Below are positions 1 to 6,216 of a stretch of 10,046 nt of DNA, in pieces; within the stretch, counting starts at the first letter, position 1; every line of letters starts with the position of its first letter. The DNA is taken from contig JAPPKT010000548.1 in the NCBI GenBank assembly GCA_028819675.1, positions 1 through 10,046 on the forward strand, read 5' to 3'. The notes under the pieces are model-generated. The model was given only the letters and a program-made list of their open reading frames with translations, ran no database searches and was not told where the DNA came from. This DNA comes from Caldilineaceae bacterium (lineage in GTDB: Bacteria; Chloroflexota; Anaerolineae; Caldilineales; Caldilineaceae). Made by a program: the position numbers and the translations under genes.

Positions 1-36
1 AGGGCCGACTAGGCCCGACCGCCCAGAACTGCAGTA

Positions 37-57
37 GTCAGTGGTCAGTGGTCAGAG
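37..57. repeat. Three-copy 7-bp tandem repeat
   Basis: Two exact copies of GTCAGTG (37-43 and 44-50) are followed by a third copy with one change, GTCAGAG (51-57). The array lies in non-coding DNA upstream of the SDR promoter. Short heptamer tandem repeats like this are common in intergenic DNA of several bacterial phyla and usually vary in copy number between strains. No function can be assigned. Confidence 0.8.
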
Positions 58-170
58 GCGGCGCTAAACCTGGCGGAAGCTGGAATAGGAACTGACCGTG
101 GCTTGGGTGCCACCAGAGGTATACGAAAGTTCGCCGCAAAGTTGGGATGCACCCCTAATCATCGGGTGGA

Positions 171-199
171 TTGATCGCGACTCTGCCCGGTGCTATACT
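171..199 (+). promoter_or_regulatory. Sigma-70-type promoter of the SDR/ACAD unit
   Basis: A -35 box TTGATC (171-176) and a -10 box TATACT (194-199) are separated by exactly 17 bp. A TG one base before the -10 makes it an extended -10 (TGCTATACT). Transcription would begin near 206, leaving a leader of about 60 nt before the TTG start at 264. The box overlaps the furthest upstream possible TTG start codon (171), which argues that the upstream start is not used. Seen in sequence; activity is inferred. Confidence 0.65.
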
Positions 200-251
200 G
201 ACAGCATCCCTTGCCTCCATAGTAACGAGTTTTGCGTACTCCCACACTGTC

Positions 252-266
252 AGGAGAAAGCCGTTG
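252..266 (+). promoter_or_regulatory. Ribosome binding site fixing a TTG start
   Basis: AGGAG (252-256) with a 7-nt spacer precedes TTG at 264-266. This is the strongest Shine-Dalgarno match near the SDR N-terminus, and it decides the start in favour of 264 over the TTG at 171. Confidence 0.7.
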
Positions 267-1049
267 GGCCATCTTCCGGATTTCGATCTTGCGGGCAAAG
301 TGGCGGTGATCACAGGCGCTTCCAGGGGCATCGGCGAGGCGATCAGCCGCTGTTTTGCAGCAAAGGGCGCCGCGGTCGTTCTGAGCAGCCGTAAGCAGGC
401 GGCTCTTGACGAGGTTGCCGGGTCGATTCGGGCCACGGGCGGCCGTGCGCTGGCCGCGGCCGCGCATACGGGCGACATGGCGGCGGCAGCGGCCCTGGCG
501 GAACAGGCGGTACGCGAGTTCGGCGGGATCGACATTCTGGTAAACAATGCTGCGACGAACCCTCATTTCGGGCCGGTGCTTTCTGCGGAGGAGAGTCACT
601 GGCACAAGATCCTCGACGTGAACGTGGTCGGCTACTTTCGGATGGCCAAAGTATGCAGTGCGGAGATGTCGAAACGGGGGGGAGGCAAGATCATCAATGT
701 TGCTTCGATTGCCGGGAAAAGGCCGCAGCCGGGGATGGGCGTGTACTGCGTCAGCAAGGCCGGCGTGTTGATGCTTACAGAGGTGCTGGCCGCGGAGTTG
801 GCGGCAGAGGGGATCCAGGTCAACGCGATCGCGCCGGGCTACGTGAGGACCGACTTCAGCCGTGCCATCTGGGAGAACCCGGAGCTCAATCAGACTGTGC
901 TTGGGGTTATTCCCCAGAAGAGAATTGCCGAAACAGAAGAGATAACCGGCATTGCCCTTTACCTGGCGTCGGAAGCGAGTAGTTTCACCACCGGCGGCAC
1001 GTTTCTTGTCGACGGCGGCCAGTGGGTTGATGCCGGTCTGGGCGTGTGA
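264..1049 (+). CDS. SDR-family oxidoreductase (short-chain dehydrogenase)
   Basis: This is a cytoplasmic NAD(P)-dependent oxidoreductase of the classical short-chain dehydrogenase/reductase family, 261 aa, the usual length for the family. Visible landmarks are the Rossmann nucleotide motif TGASRGIG (17-24), NNA (94-96), Asn120, Ser148 and the catalytic pair Tyr161/Lys165 in YCVSK. The C-terminal region ends in the common GGTFLVDGG pattern. Arg43 after the second strand hints at NADP(H), which is only an inference. The reading frame is open back to a TTG at 171, but the TTG at 264 is preferred: AGGAG at 252-256 lies 7 nt upstream, the product then begins just before the Rossmann fold, and the earlier start sits inside the promoter. 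The gene is first in a two-gene unit with the acyl-CoA dehydrogenase, 82 bp upstream of it. The substrate is likely a hydroxyacyl/ketoacyl compound by context, but SDR sequence does not reveal it. LvaD of the levulinate pathway is one possible functional analogue. Confidence 0.93.
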   Translation: MGHLPDFDLAGKVAVITGASRGIGEAISRCFAAKGAAVVLSSRKQAALDEVAGSIRATGGRALAAAAHTGDMAAAAALAEQAVREFGGIDILVNNAATNPHFGPVLSAEESHWHKILDVNVVGYFRMAKVCSAEMSKRGGGKIINVASIAGKRPQPGMGVYCVSKAGVLMLTEVLAAELAAEGIQVNAIAPGYVRTDFSRAIWENPELNQTVLGVIPQKRIAETEEITGIALYLASEASSFTTGGTFLVDGGQWVDAGLGV

Positions 1050-1081
1050 GCGGCCGGCCTGGAGAATGGACCCGGTCTCAA

Positions 1082-1095
1082 GATAGCATGCTATC
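1082..1095. promoter_or_regulatory. Perfect 14-bp palindrome, possible operator
   Basis: GATAGCATGCTATC is identical to its own reverse complement. It sits in the 82-bp gap between the SDR and acyl-CoA dehydrogenase genes, 37 bp before the second start codon. The size and symmetry suit a dimeric helix-turn-helix repressor site. No -35/-10 pair is obvious beside it, and no regulator gene is in the window. The palindrome is seen directly; operator function is inferred. Confidence 0.35.
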
Positions 1096-1108
1096 GCAAG
1101 AGATTCCA

Positions 1109-1135
1109 ATGAAAGCGAATTTGACTTTGCAATGA
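1109..1135 (+). CDS. Possible 8-codon leader ORF coupled to the acyl-CoA dehydrogenase
   Basis: ATG at 1109 opens a minimal frame encoding MKANLTLQ, whose TGA stop (1133-1135) overlaps the ATG of the acyl-CoA dehydrogenase (1132-1134) in an ATGA arrangement. The downstream gene has no good Shine-Dalgarno of its own, while a purine stretch (AAGAGA, 1098-1103) lies before this small ORF. Translational coupling through stop-start overlap would explain that. An ORF this short can arise by chance, so the call is tentative. Confidence 0.25.
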   Translation: MKANLTLQ

Positions 1136-2319
1136 CATCCGACATTCTTCCCGATCTTTTAGAGCGTGTACGTCAGATTATCGACGATGAGGTCGTACCG
1201 ACCGAGAAGTTGCTGATCAGTCTGCCCTGGAATGAAGTTGAACCCTTGCTCAATCAGAAACGGGAGATGGTGAAGGAGGCAGGCCTTTGGGGGCTAGCCC
1301 TTCCGGTCGATTACGGCGGGCAGGGATTGACACTGGCTGAGTTCGGACGCGTTAGCGAGGTGTTGGGGCGCACGCCCGGAGGACATTACGCTTTTGGTTG
1401 CCAGGCGCCCGACATGGGCAATATGGAGTTGCTGATTCATGCCGGCACACAGGCGCAACGGGACCGCTACCTGCTGCCGCTCACCAGTGGCGAGATTCGC
1501 TCGTGCTTCGCGATGACGGAACCGGAGCATGCCGGTTCCAATCCGACGTGGATGAGCACGACGGCGGCACGGGAAGGCAGCGAGTTCGTTATCAACGGCC
1601 ACAAATGGTTCACGACTGCGGCGGACGGGGCGTCATTTGCCATTCTGATGGCGGTGACGAACCCGGAAGCGGAGAGCCGTCATCAACGGGCCAGCCAGAT
1701 CATCGTAGATCTGGACACACCTGGGTTTCACATTGAGCGGAACATCTCGGTGATGGGCGAGGCCCACGGCGGCTGGAACAGCCACGCGGAGGTCTGGTTC
1801 GAAGATGTGCGCGTGCCGGTAGACAACCTCATCGGGGAGGAAGGCAAGGGCTTTGCGCTGGCCCAGTACCGGTTGGGGCCGGGACGCATTCACCACTGTA
1901 TGCGCTGGATCGGGATCTGTGAGCGCGCCTTCGATATCATGTGCAGCCGGGCCGCGCAGCGGGAGGTTGCCCCTGGGCGGCTACTGGGCTCCCAGGGGAT
2001 GGTACAGGCGTGGATCGCGGAGAGCAGGGCGGAGATAGATGCGTCGCGGCTGATGGTGTTGGAGACGGCCCGTAAAATCGATACGGAAGGCGTTTTCGCG
2101 GCCCGAGACGAGATTTCGATCATCAAGTTCTACGTAGCCGGCGTGCTGATGCGTGTGTTGGACCGTGCGCTGCAAGCGCTTGGGGGGTTGGGCATGAGCG
2201 ACGACACACCGATCGCATACTGGTACCGCCATGAGAGGGCCTCCCGCATCTACGACGGTCCCGACGAGGTCCACAAGATGAGCGTCGCCCGACGCATCCT
2301 GCAGAAATATCAGTCGTGA
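1132..2319 (+). CDS. Acyl-CoA dehydrogenase, ACAD10/ACAD11-like
   Basis: This is a cytoplasmic FAD flavoprotein of the acyl-CoA dehydrogenase family, 395 aa, full length for the family. The N-terminal helical domain occupies roughly residues 1-120. The FAD-contacting middle segment is CFAMTEPEHAGSNP (125-138) with WFTTAADGA (159-167). The C-terminal helical domain carries GPGRIHHCMRWIG (249-261), QALGGLGMS (348-356) and IYDGPDEVH (373-381). The GPGRIHHCMR and DGPDEVH stretches are characteristic of the ACAD10/ACAD11 group. Asp375 occupies the position where medium-chain enzymes carry the catalytic Glu. Animal ACAD10/11 and bacterial LvaC act on 4-hydroxyacyl-CoAs after phosphorylation by a kinase domain or partner; here there is no kinase domain. 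An in-frame stop at 1084 and no earlier start codon make ATG 1132 the first possible start. No strong Shine-Dalgarno is present. The gene is probably co-transcribed with the preceding SDR. An ordinary fatty acyl-CoA dehydrogenase role remains possible. Confidence 0.94.
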   Translation: MTSDILPDLLERVRQIIDDEVVPTEKLLISLPWNEVEPLLNQKREMVKEAGLWGLALPVDYGGQGLTLAEFGRVSEVLGRTPGGHYAFGCQAPDMGNMELLIHAGTQAQRDRYLLPLTSGEIRSCFAMTEPEHAGSNPTWMSTTAAREGSEFVINGHKWFTTAADGASFAILMAVTNPEAESRHQRASQIIVDLDTPGFHIERNISVMGEAHGGWNSHAEVWFEDVRVPVDNLIGEEGKGFALAQYRLGPGRIHHCMRWIGICERAFDIMCSRAAQREVAPGRLLGSQGMVQAWIAESRAEIDASRLMVLETARKIDTEGVFAARDEISIIKFYVAGVLMRVLDRALQALGGLGMSDDTPIAYWYRHERASRIYDGPDEVHKMSVARRILQKYQS

Positions 2320-2433
2320 GGGTTGCAGGGATTCCGACAGGTACATAGTGAGCGTTCGCAGGCAGTCTGACGCAGGCCGTTTGATCTCCAAGAGCTGACC
2401 CTGCTAGCGTAGCAAAGTTTCGGACTACGTCAT

Positions 2434-2465
2434 GACTGTGCTGACAACACCACAGTCCTCCTTTT
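2434..2465 (+). terminator. Intrinsic terminator-like hairpin after the acyl-CoA dehydrogenase
   Basis: GACTGTGCTG (2434-2443) pairs with CACCACAGTC (2448-2457), giving seven outer base pairs, one C-C mismatch and two inner pairs around an ACAA tetraloop. A pyrimidine tail CTCCTTTT (2458-2465) follows. It lies 114 nt after the stop codon of the acyl-CoA dehydrogenase and would end the SDR/ACAD transcript. The tail is short of uridines, so termination may be partial. Confidence 0.55.
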
Positions 2466-3026
2466 CAAGCATTACAGATCCAATCGTCACTTCCTAGCCA
2501 ACACCGCTTTGCGCTCCATCGCAATCGACAGAGCGGAATGTTTCCTTATTGCGGCGCCACTAAACTGAAGCGCTCGGTGTTTGCGTTCAACTGCTGCCGA
2601 CGAGTGCCACTGGCGTCAGAACGGATGCGCGATACATAGACCAGAATCCACAATTCGGGCCGGGATTAGCAGTACGCCTCGCGAAACAACGTCCACCGCA
2701 TTGCCCCAATTCAGTCTCTTCCCAGCATCATCGAATCGCGGAAGTGAGCAAGCAGCCCTTCAGGTTCGCGTGCCCCTTGCCGAGGGGAGGATCCTGCGTA
2801 TTTCCGTTACTGCCCAACAAACACTTGCTCGGCGGCTTTCTGCGTACTCACGTTACTCAGTCAGTTCCACTCGCGCAGTAGGCTTCGTGCAGCATCCTGA
2901 GATTCAGCCAGTTGCGGAACCTCTTCAGGTCGCTCTGAAACTCGCCGTCTGTACGATGTGCACAAAGAGTTGGGAGTTTACGTTGAATTTTGTGTCTTGC
3001 TCGCGACTTATGGCTCGCGTGTCACC

Positions 3027-3054
3027 TTGTAAATTGTGCGATTCGCATAATAAT
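3027..3054 (+). promoter_or_regulatory. Weak promoter candidate for the nitrate operon
   Basis: TTGTAA (3027-3032) and AATAAT (3049-3054) are spaced by 16 bp in the most AT-rich part of the leader. This would start transcription near 3061, about 95 nt before the nitrite reductase start. The -35 matches the consensus at four of six positions and the -10 at five of six. No clear NtcA-type (GTA-N8-TAC) or sigma-54 (-24/-12) site was found by eye. Confidence 0.3.
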
Positions 3055-3155
3055 CGGGCTCTGTTTTTGGCAGAATTGGCCGTGCAAACTCATGCCCCGC
3101 TGAAATATGCTTTGCTTGTTGTGAAATTCGTAACAATGAAAGGGGGCACTATCCA

Positions 3156-4769
3156 ATGCGTTCACCTTCTGCAGGCAGTATCCATCCTGCCCGGGATCAC
3201 ATGCCGCGTAGGAACGGTAACGGCAAGTCCAAGCTGAACAAGGTTGAATTGCTGAAGCTCAAAAAGAGTCCGCTCAGCCTCATTCAAGACATTTACCGCT
3301 GGGCCGACGAAGGGTTTGATGCAGTTCCGCCGGAGTACTACGACCTATTCAAATGGCACGGTTTCTTCTATCGCAAGCAGACGCCGGGCTATTTCATGTT
3401 GCGAATGCGCATATCGAACGGGATCGTCAACTCGAACCAGTTGCGTGCAATCGCCGAACTTTCGCGTGACTATGGGCGAGGCGTGGGCGACTTTACGACG
3501 CGGCAGAACATCCAGCTGCGCTGGATCACCATCGAAGATATGCCGGCAATTGTCGAGAAATTGCAATCGGTCGGCCTGGGCTCCGAGCAGACGGGAATGG
3601 ACAATTTCAGAAATGTAACCGGTTGCCCTCTGACCGGTCTGACGCGCCATGAGATGATTGACACGAGTCAGGTCACTGCGGCCACGGCTCTTTCGCTGTT
3701 GGGACCGCAATTCGAGAACATTCCCCGCAAATTCAACATCTCGATCAACGGATGCCGTCTGGACTGCACGCACGCGCAGAGCAACGACATTGGGCTGACG
3801 CCAGCCACAGGACGCATGGGAAGCCGCCTTGTTCCGGGATTCAATGTCGTGGTTGGCGGACATATGGGAAGCAGGAACCCTCATCTTGCACTCCCACTAG
3901 ACCTTTTCGTGCGTCCTTCGCAAGTGACGGCCTTTTGTCGGGCTGTTCTGACCGTATTTCGCGACAACGGAAACCGTGCTGTGCGGGGCAAGGCACGACT
4001 TTGGTATCTGATCGACGAGTGGGGCCTAGACCGCTTTCGGGACGAGGTGACAGAGGCGTATGGGGAGAAGTTGCCGACAGCCGGCGCGTGCCAGCTCTAC
4101 GCCAACCCTGACCCGCTTGAACAGGACCACGTGGGCGTGCATCCGCAGTTCCAGGAGGGACTGAGCTACGTGGGCATGGTTGTGCCAGCGGGCCGCATCA
4201 CAGCCGAGCAGCTCTTTGCGCTTGCCGGACTGGCGGACGAATACGGCGGCAGGGAGGTTCGGCTGACCAACGACCAGAATGTGATCATCCCCAACGTCCC
4301 CGAGCGAAGACTCGACGAACTGCTGGCGGAGCCGTTGCTGGATGAGTGGAGCCCCTCGCCCTCGGGGGTCGTGCGGGGGCTGGTCACCTGTACGGGCATA
4401 GACCACTGCCACTTCGCGCTTAACGACACCAAGGGAATCTCGCTGGCTATCGCGCGCAAACTCGAGGAGAGGTTGCCCGACCGTAACAAAGTGGTGCGAC
4501 TGAACGTGTCGGGGTGTGTTCACGCATGTGGCCGCCACCGGCTGACCGAAATCGGGCTGGAAGCAACCCGTCTGCGCCAGGACGGCAGCGTGATCGACGG
4601 ATTCAACATTTTTGAAGGCGGCCGTCTGGGTGAAGACGCGAGATTGGGCGTCGAGACCCACCGGAAGGCGACGATAGAGGAGACAACCGAGCTGCTGGCC
4701 GACGTGATCGCTAACCGCTACCAGTCTGACGCGGTCCCGGACGCGATCCTGGACGCAGTTACAGTCTAA
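3156..4769 (+). CDS. nirA: Siroheme [4Fe-4S] nitrite reductase, ferredoxin-dependent type
   Basis: It catalyses the six-electron reduction of nitrite to ammonium in the cytoplasm, the second step of nitrate assimilation. The 537-aa protein has the two-fold repeated architecture of the nitrite/sulfite reductase family. An N-terminal half carries TTRQNIQLRW (114-123) and RKFNISINGC (191-200). A C-terminal half carries RLTNDQN (369-375) and the siroheme/cluster cysteines C412-x5-C418 (CTGIDHC) and C454-x3-C458 (CVHAC). Length fits the single-subunit assimilatory enzymes and there is no NAD(P)H domain, so ferredoxin is the likely donor. ATG 3156 has AGGGGG at 3141-3146 with a 9-nt spacer; an internal ATG at 3213 would remove only a basic, poorly conserved N-terminus. 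It is first in the operon, 36 bp before the transporter. An unusual point is that the N-terminal half also keeps Cys157, Cys200 and Cys204 at mirrored positions. Sulfite reductase is the main alternative, but the neighbouring nitrate genes make nitrite the likely substrate. Confidence 0.93.
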   Translation: MRSPSAGSIHPARDHMPRRNGNGKSKLNKVELLKLKKSPLSLIQDIYRWADEGFDAVPPEYYDLFKWHGFFYRKQTPGYFMLRMRISNGIVNSNQLRAIAELSRDYGRGVGDFTTRQNIQLRWITIEDMPAIVEKLQSVGLGSEQTGMDNFRNVTGCPLTGLTRHEMIDTSQVTAATALSLLGPQFENIPRKFNISINGCRLDCTHAQSNDIGLTPATGRMGSRLVPGFNVVVGGHMGSRNPHLALPLDLFVRPSQVTAFCRAVLTVFRDNGNRAVRGKARLWYLIDEWGLDRFRDEVTEAYGEKLPTAGACQLYANPDPLEQDHVGVHPQFQEGLSYVGMVVPAGRITAEQLFALAGLADEYGGREVRLTNDQNVIIPNVPERRLDELLAEPLLDEWSPSPSGVVRGLVTCTGIDHCHFALNDTKGISLAIARKLEERLPDRNKVVRLNVSGCVHACGRHRLTEIGLEATRLRQDGSVIDGFNIFEGGRLGEDARLGVETHRKATIEETTELLADVIANRYQSDAVPDAILDAVTV

Positions 4770-4805
4770 GCAAGAACTCGACTTTCGCTGTAAAGGAAAT
4801 TCCCA

Positions 4806-6155
4806 GTGGACTTCAAGAATAAGGCTACCAAGATCGATCTTTTCTGCTTCAGCACACCGCAGATGCGGGCATTCCATGTTACGTGGTTCGCTTTCTTCCT
4901 CTGTTTCTTCGGCTGGTTCGGCATTGTGCCATTAATGAAGGGGGACAACGGCGTCATCGCGACGATCGGTCTCAGCCCGGATCAGGTGGGTAACTCGGTC
5001 ATTGCGGCTGTTTCGCTGACAATAGTCGCGCGACTGGTTATCGGCCCAATGTGTACCCGTTTTGGCTCGCGAAAGGTCTACACGTGCCTGTTGTTGCTCG
5101 GTTCGCTGCCGGTCATGGGTATCGGCCTGGCCCAGACACCGACCCAGTTCATACTTACGCGGGTATTGATTGGCACGATAGGCGCTTCCTTCGTCATAAC
5201 CCAGTACCACACAAGCGTAATGTTTGCTCCTAATGTTGTGGGCGCGGCCAACGCGACAACGGCAGGCTGGGGCAATCTGGGCGGTGGTGTCACCCAGGCA
5301 GCGATGCCGCTCCTGCTGGCTGCAGTCCTGTCTTTTGTGCCCGCGGCGCTGGGCTGGCGGTTGGCGATGGTCGTTCCAGGGATTGCGATGCTGTTAACGG
5401 CGGCTGTCTACTGGTTCCTGACCCAAGATGCGCCGGACGGCAATTATTGTGAACTGCGGGCGCGCGGTGAAATGCCGGCGGCCGGTGATTCTAAAGGCAC
5501 GTTCGTAGAGGCCATCAAGGACTCACGAGTGGTCGCGCTATTTTTCGTCTATGCGGCCTGTTTCGGCATCGAGCTCACCATAAACGGCACTGCGGCCCTC
5601 TATTTTTTCAACCGATTTGAACTGAACCTTGCTACAGCGGGGCTCGTCGCCAGCCTCTTCGGTCTGATGAACATTTTTGCCCGTTCCATGGGCGGTGTTT
5701 TCAGTGATTTCATCAACCGCAGTGGCGGACTGAAGGGGCGGACGCAGTTTCTGTTTGTATGTCTCCTGCTGGAAGGGATCGCCTTGGTCTTGTTTGCAAA
5801 CATGGGGGCGCTGGTGCTGGCGATTCCTGCACTGATAGTCTTCAGTCTCTTTGTGCAGATGTCGGAGGGGGCCACTTATGCGATCGTTCCCTACATCAAT
5901 AAGCGTGCGATGGGGGCGATTGCCGGCATAGTCGGGGCCGGCGGGAATTTCGGTGCGATGCTGGCAGGTTTCCTGTTTCGGCGGGAAGCGGAGCTGTATG
6001 GCCAGTCCTACATGATCCTGGGCATTCTGGTGGCTGCATGCGCCTTCATGGCGCTGATGGTGCGTTTCTCTGAGAAAGAGGAGAAGGATGCGGCTGAAGA
6101 GACCGCCGCCCGGCTGGCCGCTGCCGACGAGTCGGTTTTGACCGGCGCCAACTAG
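4806..6155 (+). CDS. NarK/NrtP-family MFS nitrate/nitrite transporter
   Basis: This is an inner-membrane major facilitator protein, 449 aa with about 12 hydrophobic helices, that brings in nitrate (and possibly exchanges nitrite). The nitrate signature GWGNLGGG (154-161) and the second glycine-rich signature VGAGGN (376-381) are both present. Arg76 in the second helix and Arg293 in the ARSMGG segment correspond to the paired substrate-binding arginines of NarK. The GTG start at 4806 has AAGGA (4793-4797) 8 nt upstream. It retains the cytoplasmic N-terminus with LFCFSTPQMRAFHVTWFAFF, which NarK relatives conserve, so the later ATG at 4863 is unlikely. The C-terminal tail is charged and soluble. 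It lies between nitrite reductase and nitrate reductase, as NrtP does in some cyanobacteria, and so most likely serves assimilation rather than respiration. Whether it is a proton symporter or an antiporter cannot be read from the sequence. Confidence 0.95.
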   Translation: MDFKNKATKIDLFCFSTPQMRAFHVTWFAFFLCFFGWFGIVPLMKGDNGVIATIGLSPDQVGNSVIAAVSLTIVARLVIGPMCTRFGSRKVYTCLLLLGSLPVMGIGLAQTPTQFILTRVLIGTIGASFVITQYHTSVMFAPNVVGAANATTAGWGNLGGGVTQAAMPLLLAAVLSFVPAALGWRLAMVVPGIAMLLTAAVYWFLTQDAPDGNYCELRARGEMPAAGDSKGTFVEAIKDSRVVALFFVYAACFGIELTINGTAALYFFNRFELNLATAGLVASLFGLMNIFARSMGGVFSDFINRSGGLKGRTQFLFVCLLLEGIALVLFANMGALVLAIPALIVFSLFVQMSEGATYAIVPYINKRAMGAIAGIVGAGGNFGAMLAGFLFRREAELYGQSYMILGILVAACAFMALMVRFSEKEEKDAAEETAARLAAADESVLTGAN

Positions 6156-6200
6156 ACGCTTCTTGCGGCATCGCTTCGCTGACCGCAAACAACCGCCAGA

Positions 6201-6216
6201 GAGGGTCAGGTTCGTG
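6201..6216 (+). promoter_or_regulatory. Ribosome binding site supporting a GTG start of nitrate reductase
   Basis: GAGGG (6201-6205) lies 8 nt before the GTG at 6214. The earlier in-frame TTG at 6163 has no Shine-Dalgarno and is 7 nt after the transporter stop. The later ATG at 6250 has only a weak one. This favours but does not prove the GTG. Confidence 0.5.

Larger units (their letters stand above)
2320..3155. other. Long intergenic region without a convincing gene
   Basis: This 836-bp stretch separates the acyl-CoA dehydrogenase from the nitrite reductase. It contains a terminator-like hairpin (2434-2465) near its left end and a weak promoter candidate (3027-3054) near its right end. A 218-codon open frame (2581-3237) crosses much of it, but it has a weak start, runs 82 bp into the nitrite reductase, and its product has no recognisable motif and an odd composition, so it is not called. 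I see no tRNA, repeat or transposon end. The space may hold control sequences for nitrate assimilation or a decayed gene. Confidence 0.6.

Noticed and set aside
2..16. Short hairpin GGGCC-GACTA-GGCCC at the left edge, possibly the end of a terminator
   Set aside because: The stem is only 5 bp, there is no following uridine run, and the upstream gene is outside the window.
171..263. Upstream extension of the SDR by 31 residues from TTG 171, which looks slightly like a signal or membrane segment
   Set aside because: The -35 and -10 promoter boxes overlap this stretch, and a good ribosome binding site sits right before TTG 264. SDR enzymes of this class do not need such an extension.
159..1145. 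A 328-codon frame on the minus strand opposite the SDR gene
   Set aside because: It is fully antisense to a clear SDR gene and its product is rich in Arg, His and Cys with no motif, typical of a shadow frame in GC-rich DNA.
2581..3237. A 218-codon open frame across the long intergenic region
   Set aside because: It begins at a TTG without a good Shine-Dalgarno, overlaps the nitrite reductase by 82 bp, and its product has no recognisable fold or motif. The composition looks like non-coding DNA read through.
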